A stretch of DNA of 64,000 bases, taken from contig NZ_JARBUT010000022.1 of NCBI RefSeq assembly GCF_028882275.1, forward strand, positions 46,229 through 110,228, in the 5' to 3' direction. Of the stretch, positions 1-7,462 are shown one piece after another. A program made the position numbers and the translations under genes. Under the pieces are notes generated by a model. That model saw nothing but the letters and a program-made list of their open reading frames with translations. It did no database searches and had not been told where the DNA came from. Position 1 is the stretch's first letter. Every line of letters starts with the position of its first letter. The stretch comes from Nocardiopsis sp. N85 (lineage in GTDB: Bacteria > Actinomycetota > Actinomycetes > Streptosporangiales > Streptosporangiaceae).

Positions 1-345
1 GAGGCGATCGAGGCCCACGAGGAGGCCCTCGTCCTGGCCGAGAGCTCCGGTCACCGCAGCGGCGACGCCGAGATCCTCACCGACCTGGGCATCACCCACG
101 CCGAGGCGGGTCACCACGAGGAGGCCGTGATCGCCTTGGAGAAGGCCCACGCCGTCGCCGTCGAACGCGATGAGCGCTACATCGTCGCCCGCGCCTGCCT
201 GGCCCTGGGCACCCTGCCCGCGCCCATGATGACCGCGGATCGGGGGGAGGGGTTCCTGCGGACGGCCACGGAGATCTTCACCGAGGTGGGATCGCCCGAC
301 GCCGAGCGCGCCCGTGCGGCCCTGGCCGAACGGTTCGGCGGCTGA
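1..345 (+). CDS. TPR-repeat protein, C-terminal part (5' end outside window)
   Basis: An open frame runs from the first base to a TGA at 343-345, giving the last 114 residues of a protein that starts upstream. The residues form helix pairs with a tetratricopeptide pattern of alternating small and acidic positions (AHEEALVLAES, GITHAEAGHHEEAVIALEKA). The final helices hold the spaced Ala and Phe typical of the TPR tails of SARP/AfsR-like or LuxR-type (LAL) regulators. The N-terminal part that would decide the family is missing, so the regulator assignment is inference. Its 3' end overlaps the end of the convergent gene by 68 bp. Confidence 0.7.
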   Translation, partial: EAIEAHEEALVLAESSGHRSGDAEILTDLGITHAEAGHHEEAVIALEKAHAVAVERDERYIVARACLALGTLPAPMMTADRGEGFLRTATEIFTEVGSPDAERARAALAERFGG

Positions 346-1123
346 GACGGGCCGCTTCCCTGCGGCGTATGGACCACAGGCACACCGTGGCGGGCAGGAC
401 GCGCAGTGGTCGGGGCAGACGCGGATAGACGGTCCGCGTGATGCCGATGACCGCGTCGAAGACCCGCTGTCTGCGCGGCGACCAGGGCAGGCCGAACCCT
501 TCGCGCAGGTCGGGGGGGAGCAGCCCGGTGGTCAGCAGCCGTTGCAGGGGCATCAGCGCCCGCAGCACCGGTTGACGGGGACGGAACAGGCGGTGGGCGA
601 TGTCGCGCGCCTCGTCGCCGACCTTCAAGCCCGACACCGCCTTCTCCCAATAGGCGTCGAACTCCTCGGGAGTGCCCGGCCAGGCCGACTCCGGCAGCCC
701 CAGGGCGGTGCCGAGCACCGATGCCTCGCGCAGGAAGAGCGCGTACTCGTCGCGGTCCCGGAACCCGTCGAACACCATCGTGTGCAGGCGGGCCGCGTTG
801 TGGCACAGCGTGGCGGCGACCCACAGCAGCAGGTCGTCGTCGAGCGCCCGGTATCCGGGGCCGGTGACCTTCTTGTGCGTCGCGCGGACGATGGCGTGCA
901 GCCGTTCCCTCTCGGCCTCGGTGCCGTAGACCGTCCCGTACACGTAGGCGAGGGTGCCGAACAGGCGGGAGAACGGCCGGTGCTCGAAGTCGCTGTGGTG
1001 GAGCACCCCGTGCGCGACGCTCGGGTGGGCGATCTGGAGCAGCACGGCGTGACCGGCCCCGCCCAGGAGGCAGGACTCGGCGGTGATCCGCCGCAGCGGG
1101 GATTCATCGGACGATCGGCCCAT
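278..1123 (-). CDS. MpaB-like oxygenase, DUF2236 family
   Basis: This 281-residue protein carries the DUF2236 signature early on (GGAGHAVLLQIAHPSVAHGV, residues 21-40). Histidines 25, 33 and 38 lie in the region that ligates haem or metal in MpaB/latex-oxygenase relatives. These proteins are proposed haem- or metal-dependent oxygenases; the substrate cannot be read here. The frame is open further upstream, but the ATG at 1123 is preceded by a TACGAT -10 hexamer with seven bases between, so a leaderless message starting at this ATG is likely. It ends inside the convergent TPR gene. The family is clear and the physiological role unknown. Confidence 0.8.
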   Translation of the reverse strand: MGRSSDESPLRRITAESCLLGGAGHAVLLQIAHPSVAHGVLHHSDFEHRPFSRLFGTLAYVYGTVYGTEAERERLHAIVRATHKKVTGPGYRALDDDLLLWVAATLCHNAARLHTMVFDGFRDRDEYALFLREASVLGTALGLPESAWPGTPEEFDAYWEKAVSGLKVGDEARDIAHRLFRPRQPVLRALMPLQRLLTTGLLPPDLREGFGLPWSPRRQRVFDAVIGITRTVYPRLPRPLRVLPATVCLWSIRRREAARLSRRTVRPGPHGRARRRAIPPR

Positions 1124-1482
1124 GTCCAGGATCGTAGGAGATAACCGCTTCCGTCGGCTGTGACACACGCCGTACCTTCGGGCGCGTGCACACTCCCGGC
1201 GATGGCGACACGGCTCTCCCGCTCCTCTCGGGTGACGAGGATCATGCCCGGTCGACGCTCTCATCCACGACGGAAAGCCCCTCAGGGCGATCGCCACGGT
1301 GAAGGAGGCGTTCTCGCCCCGGGGTGGTCTTCGGCTGTACGACGCGCAGGAGATGGTCCTGCGGCGGTTCCGGACACTCCGAAGCCCTCGGAGCGAGGCT
1401 CCGACCGGGTTCTCGGCGGCCGGGTAAGGGAAATGTGTCCTTTTGGTCAGGTCTGGTGCTGTGACCTCGCTCACTCCGGATT

Positions 1483-1507
1483 GGTCTACTCCTTTCGGGA
1501 GTGGACC
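1483..1507. promoter_or_regulatory. Inverted repeat, possible operator upstream of LPMO gene
   Basis: The arms GGTCTACTCC and GGAGTGGACC pair at nine of ten positions across a five-base spacer. No T-run follows, so an operator is more likely than a terminator. Chitin-degradation genes in streptomycetes often carry TGGTCTAGACC-like sites, and the left arm resembles one half of such a site. That link is inference. Confidence 0.35.
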
Positions 1508-1646
1508 GGTCGCGCGGCGTGTCCGAATCCCCCCTGTTCCCTCTGCTCACACCCCTCCCTCCAGTGGCCGTACCAGTGCTCGGATCGCGCACATTGGGCC
1601 GGCGGGCGGTCCGGTCCGATCGTTCCATAGCCCGCCACCAGGCCTC

Positions 1647-1675
1647 TTGACCGTTCGTCACGGGCTGCTTACGTT
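1647..1675 (+). promoter_or_regulatory. Sigma-70-type promoter for the LPMO gene
   Basis: TTGACC (1647-1652) and TACGTT (1670-1675) are separated by 17 bases, a near-consensus actinomycete housekeeping promoter. It predicts a start near 1682 and a leader of about 190 nt. Confidence 0.5.
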
Positions 1676-1868
1676 CTTCCAGAACGGGCGGGAGACCCCG
1701 GTGCACAGGGGTCTCCGGGACATCGCCGTCCGGTGCCAGGGGCCCATCCGAACCCCGAGCGCCCAGCCCCGCCCTGGACCGGTCACGGTCCGGGTCATCC
1801 CGCTACGCGTCCCCCTCGGCGTGTTCCCGTGCGAAGGGGGACCATGACCCACCACAGAAGGGCCTCGC

Positions 1869-2426
1869 ATGTCGATCCTTGAGTCCGTGCCCCCCGGCGC
1901 CACCCCGCGCAGGAAGCGCCGCCTCCGCGCCGCGACGGCCATCGCCGCCGCCACCACGCTGTTCTTCGGCCTCATGCCCGCCGGTGTCGCCAACGCCCAC
2001 GGCTACATCTCCAATCCGCTGAGCCGGCAGGCCCAGTGCGCCGCCGGCATCGTCCAGTGCGGCTCCATCCAGTGGGAGCCGCAGAGCGTGGAGGGCCCCA
2101 AGGGCCTCACCAGCTGCTCCGGCGGTAACTCCCAGTTCTCCGAGCTCAACGACGACGGCCGCGGGTGGCGGGTGACGGACGTGGGCCGCACCCAGCCCTT
2201 CACGTGGACCATCACCGCCAACCACCGCACCTCCACCTGGGAGTACTTCATCGGCGGGCAGCGGGTCGACGTGTTCAACGACAACGGGGCGCAGCCGCCG
2301 TCGACCTTCACGCACAACGTGGACCTGTCCGGCTACAACGGCCGGCAGAAGCTCCTCGCGGTGTGGAACATCGCCGACACCCCCAACGCCTTCTACGTCT
2401 GCGTCGACATCAACATCCGCAGCTAG
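1869..2426 (+). CDS. Secreted lytic polysaccharide monooxygenase, AA10 family
   Basis: This 185-residue protein is a copper-dependent oxidative polysaccharide-cleaving enzyme, probably acting on chitin or cellulose outside the cell. The N-terminus has basic residues (RRKRRLR, 14-20), a hydrophobic stretch and an ANA-H cleavage site, so mature His44 would be the first residue, as the copper histidine brace requires. The second brace histidine is His119 (TITANHRTSTWEYF), and Phe175 in NAFYVCVDI fits the axial position. Cys57, 64, 83 and 178 can form two disulfides. It is a single-domain enzyme with no binding module and stands alone. Start ATG follows GAAGGG. Confidence 0.93.
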   Translation: MSILESVPPGATPRRKRRLRAATAIAAATTLFFGLMPAGVANAHGYISNPLSRQAQCAAGIVQCGSIQWEPQSVEGPKGLTSCSGGNSQFSELNDDGRGWRVTDVGRTQPFTWTITANHRTSTWEYFIGGQRVDVFNDNGAQPPSTFTHNVDLSGYNGRQKLLAVWNIADTPNAFYVCVDINIRS

Positions 2427-2659
2427 GGCGGGTTCGGAGGGTCTCGGGTCCGCGGCTCCAACGGTCGGTGTACGACCGGGACACGAGCCGCGGACTCGAA
2501 CCCCCCGACGGCGAGCGGAACCCGATCCGGCGCCGCCGGAGCACGGAAAGTACGTCGCCGGTGAGGCGGGCGGCTCGGCGACCGCCCCGCCCCTCGGGGG
2601 CACGCGCTCCGCGGTGTGCGCCCCGGCGCCGGGGTTTCCGGGCCGGGGAGCGGGGGCCG

Positions 2660-3898
2660 TCAGCGGTTCGCGCGGTAGGAGAGCCCGCGCAGCAGGGTCT
2701 CCGCCGGGCCGCGCACACCGGCGCGGTCCATCAGGAACGCCACCGCCACGGTGGCCGCCCACGCGGCGACCGCCACGAGCACCGCCGACCAACTGGACAG
2801 GTGCACGCCCCAGCCCAGGCCCCAGGCGGCGAGGAACGGGGCGAACACCAGTGACTGGGCGAGGTAACCGCTCAGGGAGCGGCGGCCCAGGGACACCAGC
2901 GCCCGGACCGGCAGTCGGTCCCGGGTTCCGCGCGCGCTGACGCGGTGGGCGATGAGGCCGAAGAGCGCGGCGTAGCCCACCCCGGTGAAGATGCCGGTGA
3001 AGAAGTGCGCGGAGGCGGTCACCGCCATGTGGTCGGGGCTCAGAACGCCCACGTGCTGGAGGGCGAACACCGCGCCGACGGCCCACCCGACGGAGATGCC
3101 CCAGAAGGCGACCCGGCGCAGCAGCGGCAGGTGGCGTCCGGGCTCCTCCAGGATCCGCCACCGGGCGGCGAGCAGGCCCATGAGGAAGGCCGTGGGCAGG
3201 GCCAGCGTGAGCACGCCGGAGAACAGGGTGAGGAACCAGGTGGGCAGGCGGATCGCGGCGGAGACCAGGTAGTCGGTCTCGGAGATGCTGAGCCGCTGCA
3301 CGTCGGCGGCCCCTCCGGCGGACGCGACCGGATCCGCGGCCAGGGAGAAGAACAGGGTGAGGGCGCCGAACAGGGCGCCCAGGGCGAGCAGCACGACCAC
3401 CCCGATCTTGACGGTGCGGTCGCTGCGGTCGAAGAACAGCGGCAGCATGACGAGGCCGATCAGCCCGTAGACGCCCAGGATGTCGCCCTGCCACAGCAGG
3501 GCGGCGTGCACCGCGCCGAAGACGAGCATCCACAGGTGGCGGCGACGCAGGATCCTGCGGGCGTCGCGTTCGCTCGTGCCGCGCGTCCTCTGCCGGGCGT
3601 ACATCTGGCCGATGCCGTAGGCGAAGAGGAAGGCGAACATGGTGTGTGTGCGGGCGTCCACGACGATGATCGTCAGGGCCTGGGCGATCCGGTCGGCGAG
3701 GTTCCCCTCGGTGGGGTGCAGCAGGGCGGTGCCGCCGGGGGCGTCGTAGATGAACCAGGGCACGTGGGCCAGGGCGATGAGCAGCAGCATCATGCCGCGG
3801 GCGAGGTCCGGTGCCGGCACGCGTTCGGCGACCGGGGTGGAGCGCGCCGAAGGCCCGGCTTCGGGAGCGGGCGGTGGGTGCTCGGTGTGAGAGGACAT
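2660..3898 (-). CDS. DUF418 family multi-pass membrane protein
   Basis: A 412-residue integral membrane protein with a proline-rich cytoplasmic start and about ten hydrophobic segments. The central part contains the DUF418 signature, with HTMFAFLFAYGIGQMYAR around residue 85 and a conserved basic loop (RRILRRRHLWMLVFGAVHA). The C-terminal domain is the typical SLSGYLAQS / LMDRAG region. DUF418 proteins (YeiB-like) resemble acyltransferase-3 proteins and are suspected transporters or acyl transferases; no activity is established. It converges with the LPMO gene over a 233-bp gap that holds only weak GC hairpins. Confidence 0.85.
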   Translation of the reverse strand: MSSHTEHPPPAPEAGPSARSTPVAERVPAPDLARGMMLLLIALAHVPWFIYDAPGGTALLHPTEGNLADRIAQALTIIVVDARTHTMFAFLFAYGIGQMYARQRTRGTSERDARRILRRRHLWMLVFGAVHAALLWQGDILGVYGLIGLVMLPLFFDRSDRTVKIGVVVLLALGALFGALTLFFSLAADPVASAGGAADVQRLSISETDYLVSAAIRLPTWFLTLFSGVLTLALPTAFLMGLLAARWRILEEPGRHLPLLRRVAFWGISVGWAVGAVFALQHVGVLSPDHMAVTASAHFFTGIFTGVGYAALFGLIAHRVSARGTRDRLPVRALVSLGRRSLSGYLAQSLVFAPFLAAWGLGWGVHLSSWSAVLVAVAAWAATVAVAFLMDRAGVRGPAETLLRGLSYRANR

Positions 3899-3947
3899 GA
3901 CCTCACCGTCCCCCGGCGGCCCGCCCCGGGTCAGTGCCGCCGCGTCA

Positions 3948-3980
3948 CCGTCCCGTGTGGCGTGACGTCACACGGGACGG
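3948..3980 (-). terminator. Terminator hairpin spanning the marR-like stop codon
   Basis: A perfect 12-bp inverted repeat, CCGTCCCGTGTG (3948-3959) and CACACGGGACGG (3969-3980), surrounds the stop codon at 3968-3970. It would end the minus-strand regulator message and lies 50 bp upstream of the DUF418 start, separating the two genes. Confidence 0.6.
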
Positions 3981-4522
3981 TTTCCCCGGCCTCCTCGGTC
4001 GCCGGTGGCGGTGGCCGGGCCGAGGTCGTCCTGGCTGTCGCCGAGCGAACACAACAGGGCGCGCAGCAACCGGTCGAGTCCCGCCCGATCCTCCTCGCTC
4101 AGCCCCGCCAACAGACGGCGTTCGGTGGCCAGATGGCCCTCCAGGACCCGGTCCACCCACGCCTCCCCCTCGGGGGTGAGGCTGATGAGCAGCCGACGCC
4201 GGTTGTCCGGGTCCACCTCGCGACCGACCATCCCCTTGGCGACCAGCCGGTCCACCCTGTTCGTCATCGCGGCCGAGCCGACCATGGTCATCGCCGACAG
4301 CTCCTTCGGGGTGAGGGTGTGCGGTGGTCCGGAGCGCACCAGCGTCGCCAGTACGTCGAACTCCCACGCCTCCATGTCCTCCCGGGCGAAGTTCTCCTTC
4401 AGCCTTTTCCCCACCAGGTGGGAGGCCCGCGACAGACGGCCGATCGGCCCCATGGGGGAGACGTCGAGCCCGGGGCGCTCACGCGCCCACTGGTCCAGGA
4501 ACATGTCCACCGCGTCCCGCAT
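3968..4522 (-). CDS. MarR family transcriptional regulator
   Basis: A 184-residue winged-helix regulator. The MarR core is visible from about residue 30 to 140, with a recognition helix in LTPKELSAMTMVGSAAMTNRVDRL and the wing in VDPDNRRRLLISLTPEG. It is divergent from an EamA exporter and an alkene reductase and probably represses them in response to a small hydrophobic ligand. A longer start at 4558 is possible, but a -10-like TAACCT at 4561-4566 (minus strand) would start transcription inside that codon, so the ATG at 4522 is preferred. Operators in the shared intergenic region suggest autoregulation. Confidence 0.85.
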   Translation of the reverse strand: MRDAVDMFLDQWARERPGLDVSPMGPIGRLSRASHLVGKRLKENFAREDMEAWEFDVLATLVRSGPPHTLTPKELSAMTMVGSAAMTNRVDRLVAKGMVGREVDPDNRRRLLISLTPEGEAWVDRVLEGHLATERRLLAGLSEEDRAGLDRLLRALLCSLGDSQDDLGPATATGDRGGRGNRPV

Positions 4523-4530
4523 CGTCGCGC

Positions 4531-4614
4531 AACCTTTCGACGTCGAACTGTTTGACATACAGGTTAGCAGTGTGCCTATGATCTCGGCATCGGAAAGTTT
4601 GACATCGAAAGGTT
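4531..4614. promoter_or_regulatory. Shared operator region between marR-like gene and EamA/OYE operon
   Basis: A perfect 12-bp palindrome TTCGACGTCGAA (4536-4547) and a 10/12 match TTTGACATCGAA (4598-4609) bracket a third TTTGACAT half-site (4551-4558). The outermost bases form an exact inverted repeat, AACCTTTCGA (4531-4540) with TCGAAAGGTT (4605-4614). Between them lie TTGACA (4552-4557) and TATGAT (4577-4582), spacer 19, which point toward the EamA gene. Operator copies thus overlap the -35 and follow the start site, a classical MarR layout. Confidence 0.6.
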
Positions 4615-4626
4615 CGTGATCGAGTC

Positions 4627-5532
4627 ATGAGTGCCACCGCCAGGGGAGGCTTATCCGACCTCCTCCTCACCACCCTCCCCCCGGTCGTGTGGGGCAGCAC
4701 CTACCTCGTCACCACCGAACTCCTCCCCCCGGACCGCCCCCTGCTGGCCGCCACGGTCCGCGCCCTTCCGGTCGGCCTCGCCCTGATCGCCCTCGGCCGC
4801 GTCCTCCCCCGCGGTTCCTGGTGGTGGCGCTCCGCCGTCCTGGGCGTCCTCAACATCGGCGCCTTCTTCCTCCTCCTCTTCGTGGCCGCCTACCACCTGC
4901 CCGGCGGGGTGGCCGCGCTCGTCATGGCGATCCAGCCGATCCTCGTCCTGGGCCTGTCCGCACTCCTGCTCGGCGACCGGATCCGCCCGGTCCAGATCCT
5001 CGCCGCGACCACCGCCATCGCCGGGGTCGCCCTCCTCGTCCTGCGCCCCGACGCCGCCCTCGACACCGTCGGCGTCATCGCCGGTCTCCTCGGCGCGGTC
5101 AGCATGGCCACCGGTATCGTGCTCACCAAACGCTGGGGACGCCCACCGGGCACGACCCTGTTGACCTTCACCGGATGGCAACTGACCGCCGGAGGGCTGG
5201 CCCTGCTCCCCTTCCTGCTCCTCGTCGAGGGACTCCCCGACCGGATCACCGTCGGCAACCTCACCGGGTTCGCCTACCTGAGCGTCATCGGTGCGCTCAT
5301 CGCCTACGCGCTCTGGTTCCGCGGCATCGAACGCCTGCCCGCGCCGACGGTCTCCTTCCTGTCCTTCGGCAGCCCCCTCGCCGCGGTCCTCCTCGGTTAC
5401 CTGGTCCTCGGCCAGGCGCTGGCCCCCCTCCAACTGGTCGGTGCCCTCGCCGTCATCACCGCCGTCGTCCTGGCCGGTCGGCCGCCCCGAGCACCGGCCG
5501 CCCGCACCCCCGCCCCCACCCCCGTCCGCTGA
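4627..5532 (+). CDS. EamA/DMT family transporter
   Basis: A 301-residue membrane protein made of two EamA repeats of five helices each. The conserved start PVVWGSTYLVTTELLP opens repeat one, and the Pro/Gly-rich turn FLSFGSPLAAVLLGYLVLGQ closes repeat two. These drug/metabolite transporters usually export small metabolites. It is the first gene of a two-gene unit under the divergent MarR regulator, with the alkene reductase starting 13 bp after its stop. The substrate is unknown; an electrophilic or aromatic compound also handled by the reductase is inferred. Confidence 0.85.
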   Translation: MSATARGGLSDLLLTTLPPVVWGSTYLVTTELLPPDRPLLAATVRALPVGLALIALGRVLPRGSWWWRSAVLGVLNIGAFFLLLFVAAYHLPGGVAALVMAIQPILVLGLSALLLGDRIRPVQILAATTAIAGVALLVLRPDAALDTVGVIAGLLGAVSMATGIVLTKRWGRPPGTTLLTFTGWQLTAGGLALLPFLLLVEGLPDRITVGNLTGFAYLSVIGALIAYALWFRGIERLPAPTVSFLSFGSPLAAVLLGYLVLGQALAPLQLVGALAVITAVVLAGRPPRAPAARTPAPTPVR

Positions 5533-5545
5533 AAAGGAGACCGCC

Positions 5546-6613
5546 GTGTCCCGGCTCTTCACCCCCACCACCCTCGGCAAGATCCCCCTCGCCAACCGCC
5601 TGGTGATGGCGCCCATGACCCGCAACCGCGCCACCCCGGACGGTCGCGCCACCGCGCTCACCGCCGAGTACTACGCCCAGCGCGCCGGAGCCGGGCTGAT
5701 CATCACCGAGGGCGTCCACCCCGACGCCGTCGGCCAGGGCTTCATCGACACCCCGGGTCTGCACACCGACGCCCAGGTCGCCTCCTGGCGTCCGGTCACC
5801 GAGGCCGTGCACCGCGCCGGCGGACGCATCGTCGCCCAGCTCATGCACGCCGGGCGCATCGGCCACCCGGACCTCAACCACGAGGGCCACCACCCGGTCG
5901 CGCCCTCCCCGGTACGGGCCGCCGGTCGGGCCTACGCCCCGGGCCGCGCCCTGGAGTACCCGGTTCCCCGCGAACTCACCGCCGACGACATCGCCCGCAC
6001 CGTCGAGGGTTTCGCCAGGGCCGCCCGCAACGCGGTCGACGCCGGGTTCGACGGGGTGGAGGTCCACGCGGGCAACGGATTCCTCCTCCACCAGTTCCTC
6101 GCCGACAACGCCAACCGGCGCACCGACTCCTACGGGGGTTCCCTCACCGGGCGCTCCCGCGCCGTCGTCGAGACCGTCGACGCGGTCGCCGAGGCCGTCG
6201 GGGCCGACCGCGTGGGCCTGCGGATCTCCCCGGCCAACCCCTACAACGACATCGCCGAGAGCGACGCCGCCGACCTCTACCCCGTGCTCCTGTCCGCCCT
6301 GCCCCCGCTGGCGTTCCTCCACGTCGGCGAGACCGGGGACCGGGGCCTGACCGCCCTCGTCCGCTCCGCGTGGTCCGGCTCGCTCATCCTCAACCCGCAC
6401 CCCGCCCCGGACGCGGGCCCGGTCACCCCCGAGCGCGCCGAGGAGACCATCGAGGGCGGCCTGGCCGAGGCGGTGTCGCTGGCCACCCTGTTCCTCGCCA
6501 ACCCGGACCTGCCCGACCGCATCCGCGCCGGCGGCCCCTACAACACCCCGGACCGCCCCACCTTCTACGGCGGCGACCACCGCGGTTACACCGACTACCC
6601 GGCCCTCGCCTGA
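5546..6613 (+). CDS. Old yellow enzyme family alkene reductase
   Basis: A 355-residue FMN-dependent TIM-barrel oxidoreductase that reduces activated C=C bonds with NAD(P)H. Visible features are LFTPTTLGKIPLANRLVMAPM at the FMN-binding start, the substrate pair H174/N177 in EVHAGNGFLLHQFL, and NRRTDSYGGS at 190-199. The usual order is HGAN; here it is HAGN, but the catalytic His and Asn spacing is kept. GTG at 5546 follows AAAGGAGA with good spacing, and homology starts there, not at the longer open frame. It is cotranscribed with the EamA exporter and probably detoxifies what that exporter removes. Confidence 0.9.
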   Translation: MSRLFTPTTLGKIPLANRLVMAPMTRNRATPDGRATALTAEYYAQRAGAGLIITEGVHPDAVGQGFIDTPGLHTDAQVASWRPVTEAVHRAGGRIVAQLMHAGRIGHPDLNHEGHHPVAPSPVRAAGRAYAPGRALEYPVPRELTADDIARTVEGFARAARNAVDAGFDGVEVHAGNGFLLHQFLADNANRRTDSYGGSLTGRSRAVVETVDAVAEAVGADRVGLRISPANPYNDIAESDAADLYPVLLSALPPLAFLHVGETGDRGLTALVRSAWSGSLILNPHPAPDAGPVTPERAEETIEGGLAEAVSLATLFLANPDLPDRIRAGGPYNTPDRPTFYGGDHRGYTDYPALA

Positions 6614-6645
6614 TCCCTCCCGGTGGACGGGTCCCGGCCCCGGCG

Positions 6646-6651
6646 TACACT
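6646..6651 (+). promoter_or_regulatory. -10 element for the L7/L12-like gene
   Basis: TACACT fits the actinomycete TANNNT -10 box and lies 56 bp before the ATG. GTGGAC (6623-6628) is a weak -35 at 17-bp spacing. Confidence 0.35.
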
Positions 6652-6707
6652 GCGGGGCCGGGGCGGAGGCCCGTCCGACACCTTCATGAAGAGGGGAACC
6701 CCAGAGC

Positions 6708-7055
6708 ATGGCCGGATTCTTCGACCGTTTCCGTCAACCCCCGACACCGCCCGGTCCGCTCGACCAGGACACGGTCGACAACGCGCTGGGGCTCGTGCGC
6801 GCGGGACGCAAGATCGTGGCCATCAAGCTCGTGCGCGAACGCACCGGCCTGGGCCTGGCCGAGGCCAAGGGTGTCGTGGACGCCATCGAGGAGGGCCGGC
6901 GGGTGCCCGTCGAGCCCGGGCCGGGCTCCCTCGCGGACCGGGTCAGGGAGCTGCTCGGCCGTGACCGCGTCGCCGACGCCATCGTGCTGGTCGCGGGCGA
7001 GACCGGCATGACCGAGGCGGAGGCCGCCCGCTTCATCGACGCCCTCGACCGCTGA
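6708..7055 (+). CDS. Ribosomal protein L7/L12 C-terminal-domain-like protein
   Basis: A 115-residue protein with the L7/L12 C-terminal fold signature in GRKIVAIKLVRERTGLGLAEAKGVVDAIE (two overlapping parts, residues 33-61), which matches the GKK-x-AIK-x-VR-x-TGLGL-x-EAK motif of bL12. It lacks the bL12 dimerisation domain and instead has a short Pro-rich N-terminus and a second helical part (TGMTEAEAARFIDALDR). It is not the ribosomal stalk protein itself; a role as a stalk mimic or an unrelated regulatory fold is open. It appears monocistronic. Confidence 0.75.
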   Translation: MAGFFDRFRQPPTPPGPLDQDTVDNALGLVRAGRKIVAIKLVRERTGLGLAEAKGVVDAIEEGRRVPVEPGPGSLADRVRELLGRDRVADAIVLVAGETGMTEAEAARFIDALDR

Positions 7056-7092
7056 CCCCGGGACGCGTCGCGGTCCTCCCGGGGCCCGCGGT

Positions 7093-7330
7093 TCACCGCC
7101 CGTGCAGATGGGCGCCGCTCGACGGTAGGAACATCGCGACCATCGGTCCGAGCACGGCGGCGATGTCCAGCGCCCGCACCGTGTGGTAGGTCGGCTCGGC
7201 TTCGCCGGCCGCGGCCAGGGCCGCCCCCACGTTCCCGTCCGCGACGAATCAGTCGACCAACGGCACCACGAGACTCGCCAGGCCGACGGGGAGGACGCCC
7301 GCACGGGTGGTTCGGCTCCTTCGCGGGACG
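7093..7330 (-). pseudogene. Remnant of a small membrane-type protein with an internal TGA
   Basis: On the minus strand, coding-like sequence in one frame reads VLPVGLASLVVPLVD, a TGA at 7249-7251, then 51 more codons ending HLHGR and a stop at 7093-7095. The part after the internal stop includes TVRALDIAAVLGPMVAMF. Both halves have hydrophobic segments and actinomycete codon use. No start is evident and the 5' part runs into the promoter of the next gene. A decayed gene is the simplest reading; the family is not recognised. Confidence 0.35.
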
Positions 7331-7462
7331 TGGAGGTGGATCCCGCCCCACCCACGAGACGGGTGAGGCCCGTAGTGTGCCGGGACCGGCCGCGACCGTA
7401 GCGTCTCCTGGCCGGCTCGTGTCCACGGGGGATGCGTAGCGGACCGGATCGAGGAGCCATGT

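Larger units (their letters stand above)
1124..1868. other. Gene-free interval between MpaB-like gene and LPMO gene
   Basis: These 745 bp contain no frame with convincing codon bias. They hold the divergent regulatory DNA of the two flanking genes: a leaderless -10 (1131-1136, minus strand) for the MpaB-like gene, a 10-bp inverted repeat at 1483-1507, and a TTGACC-17-TACGTT promoter at 1647-1675 for the LPMO gene. The stretch 1240-1420 shows nothing recognisable. Confidence 0.5.
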
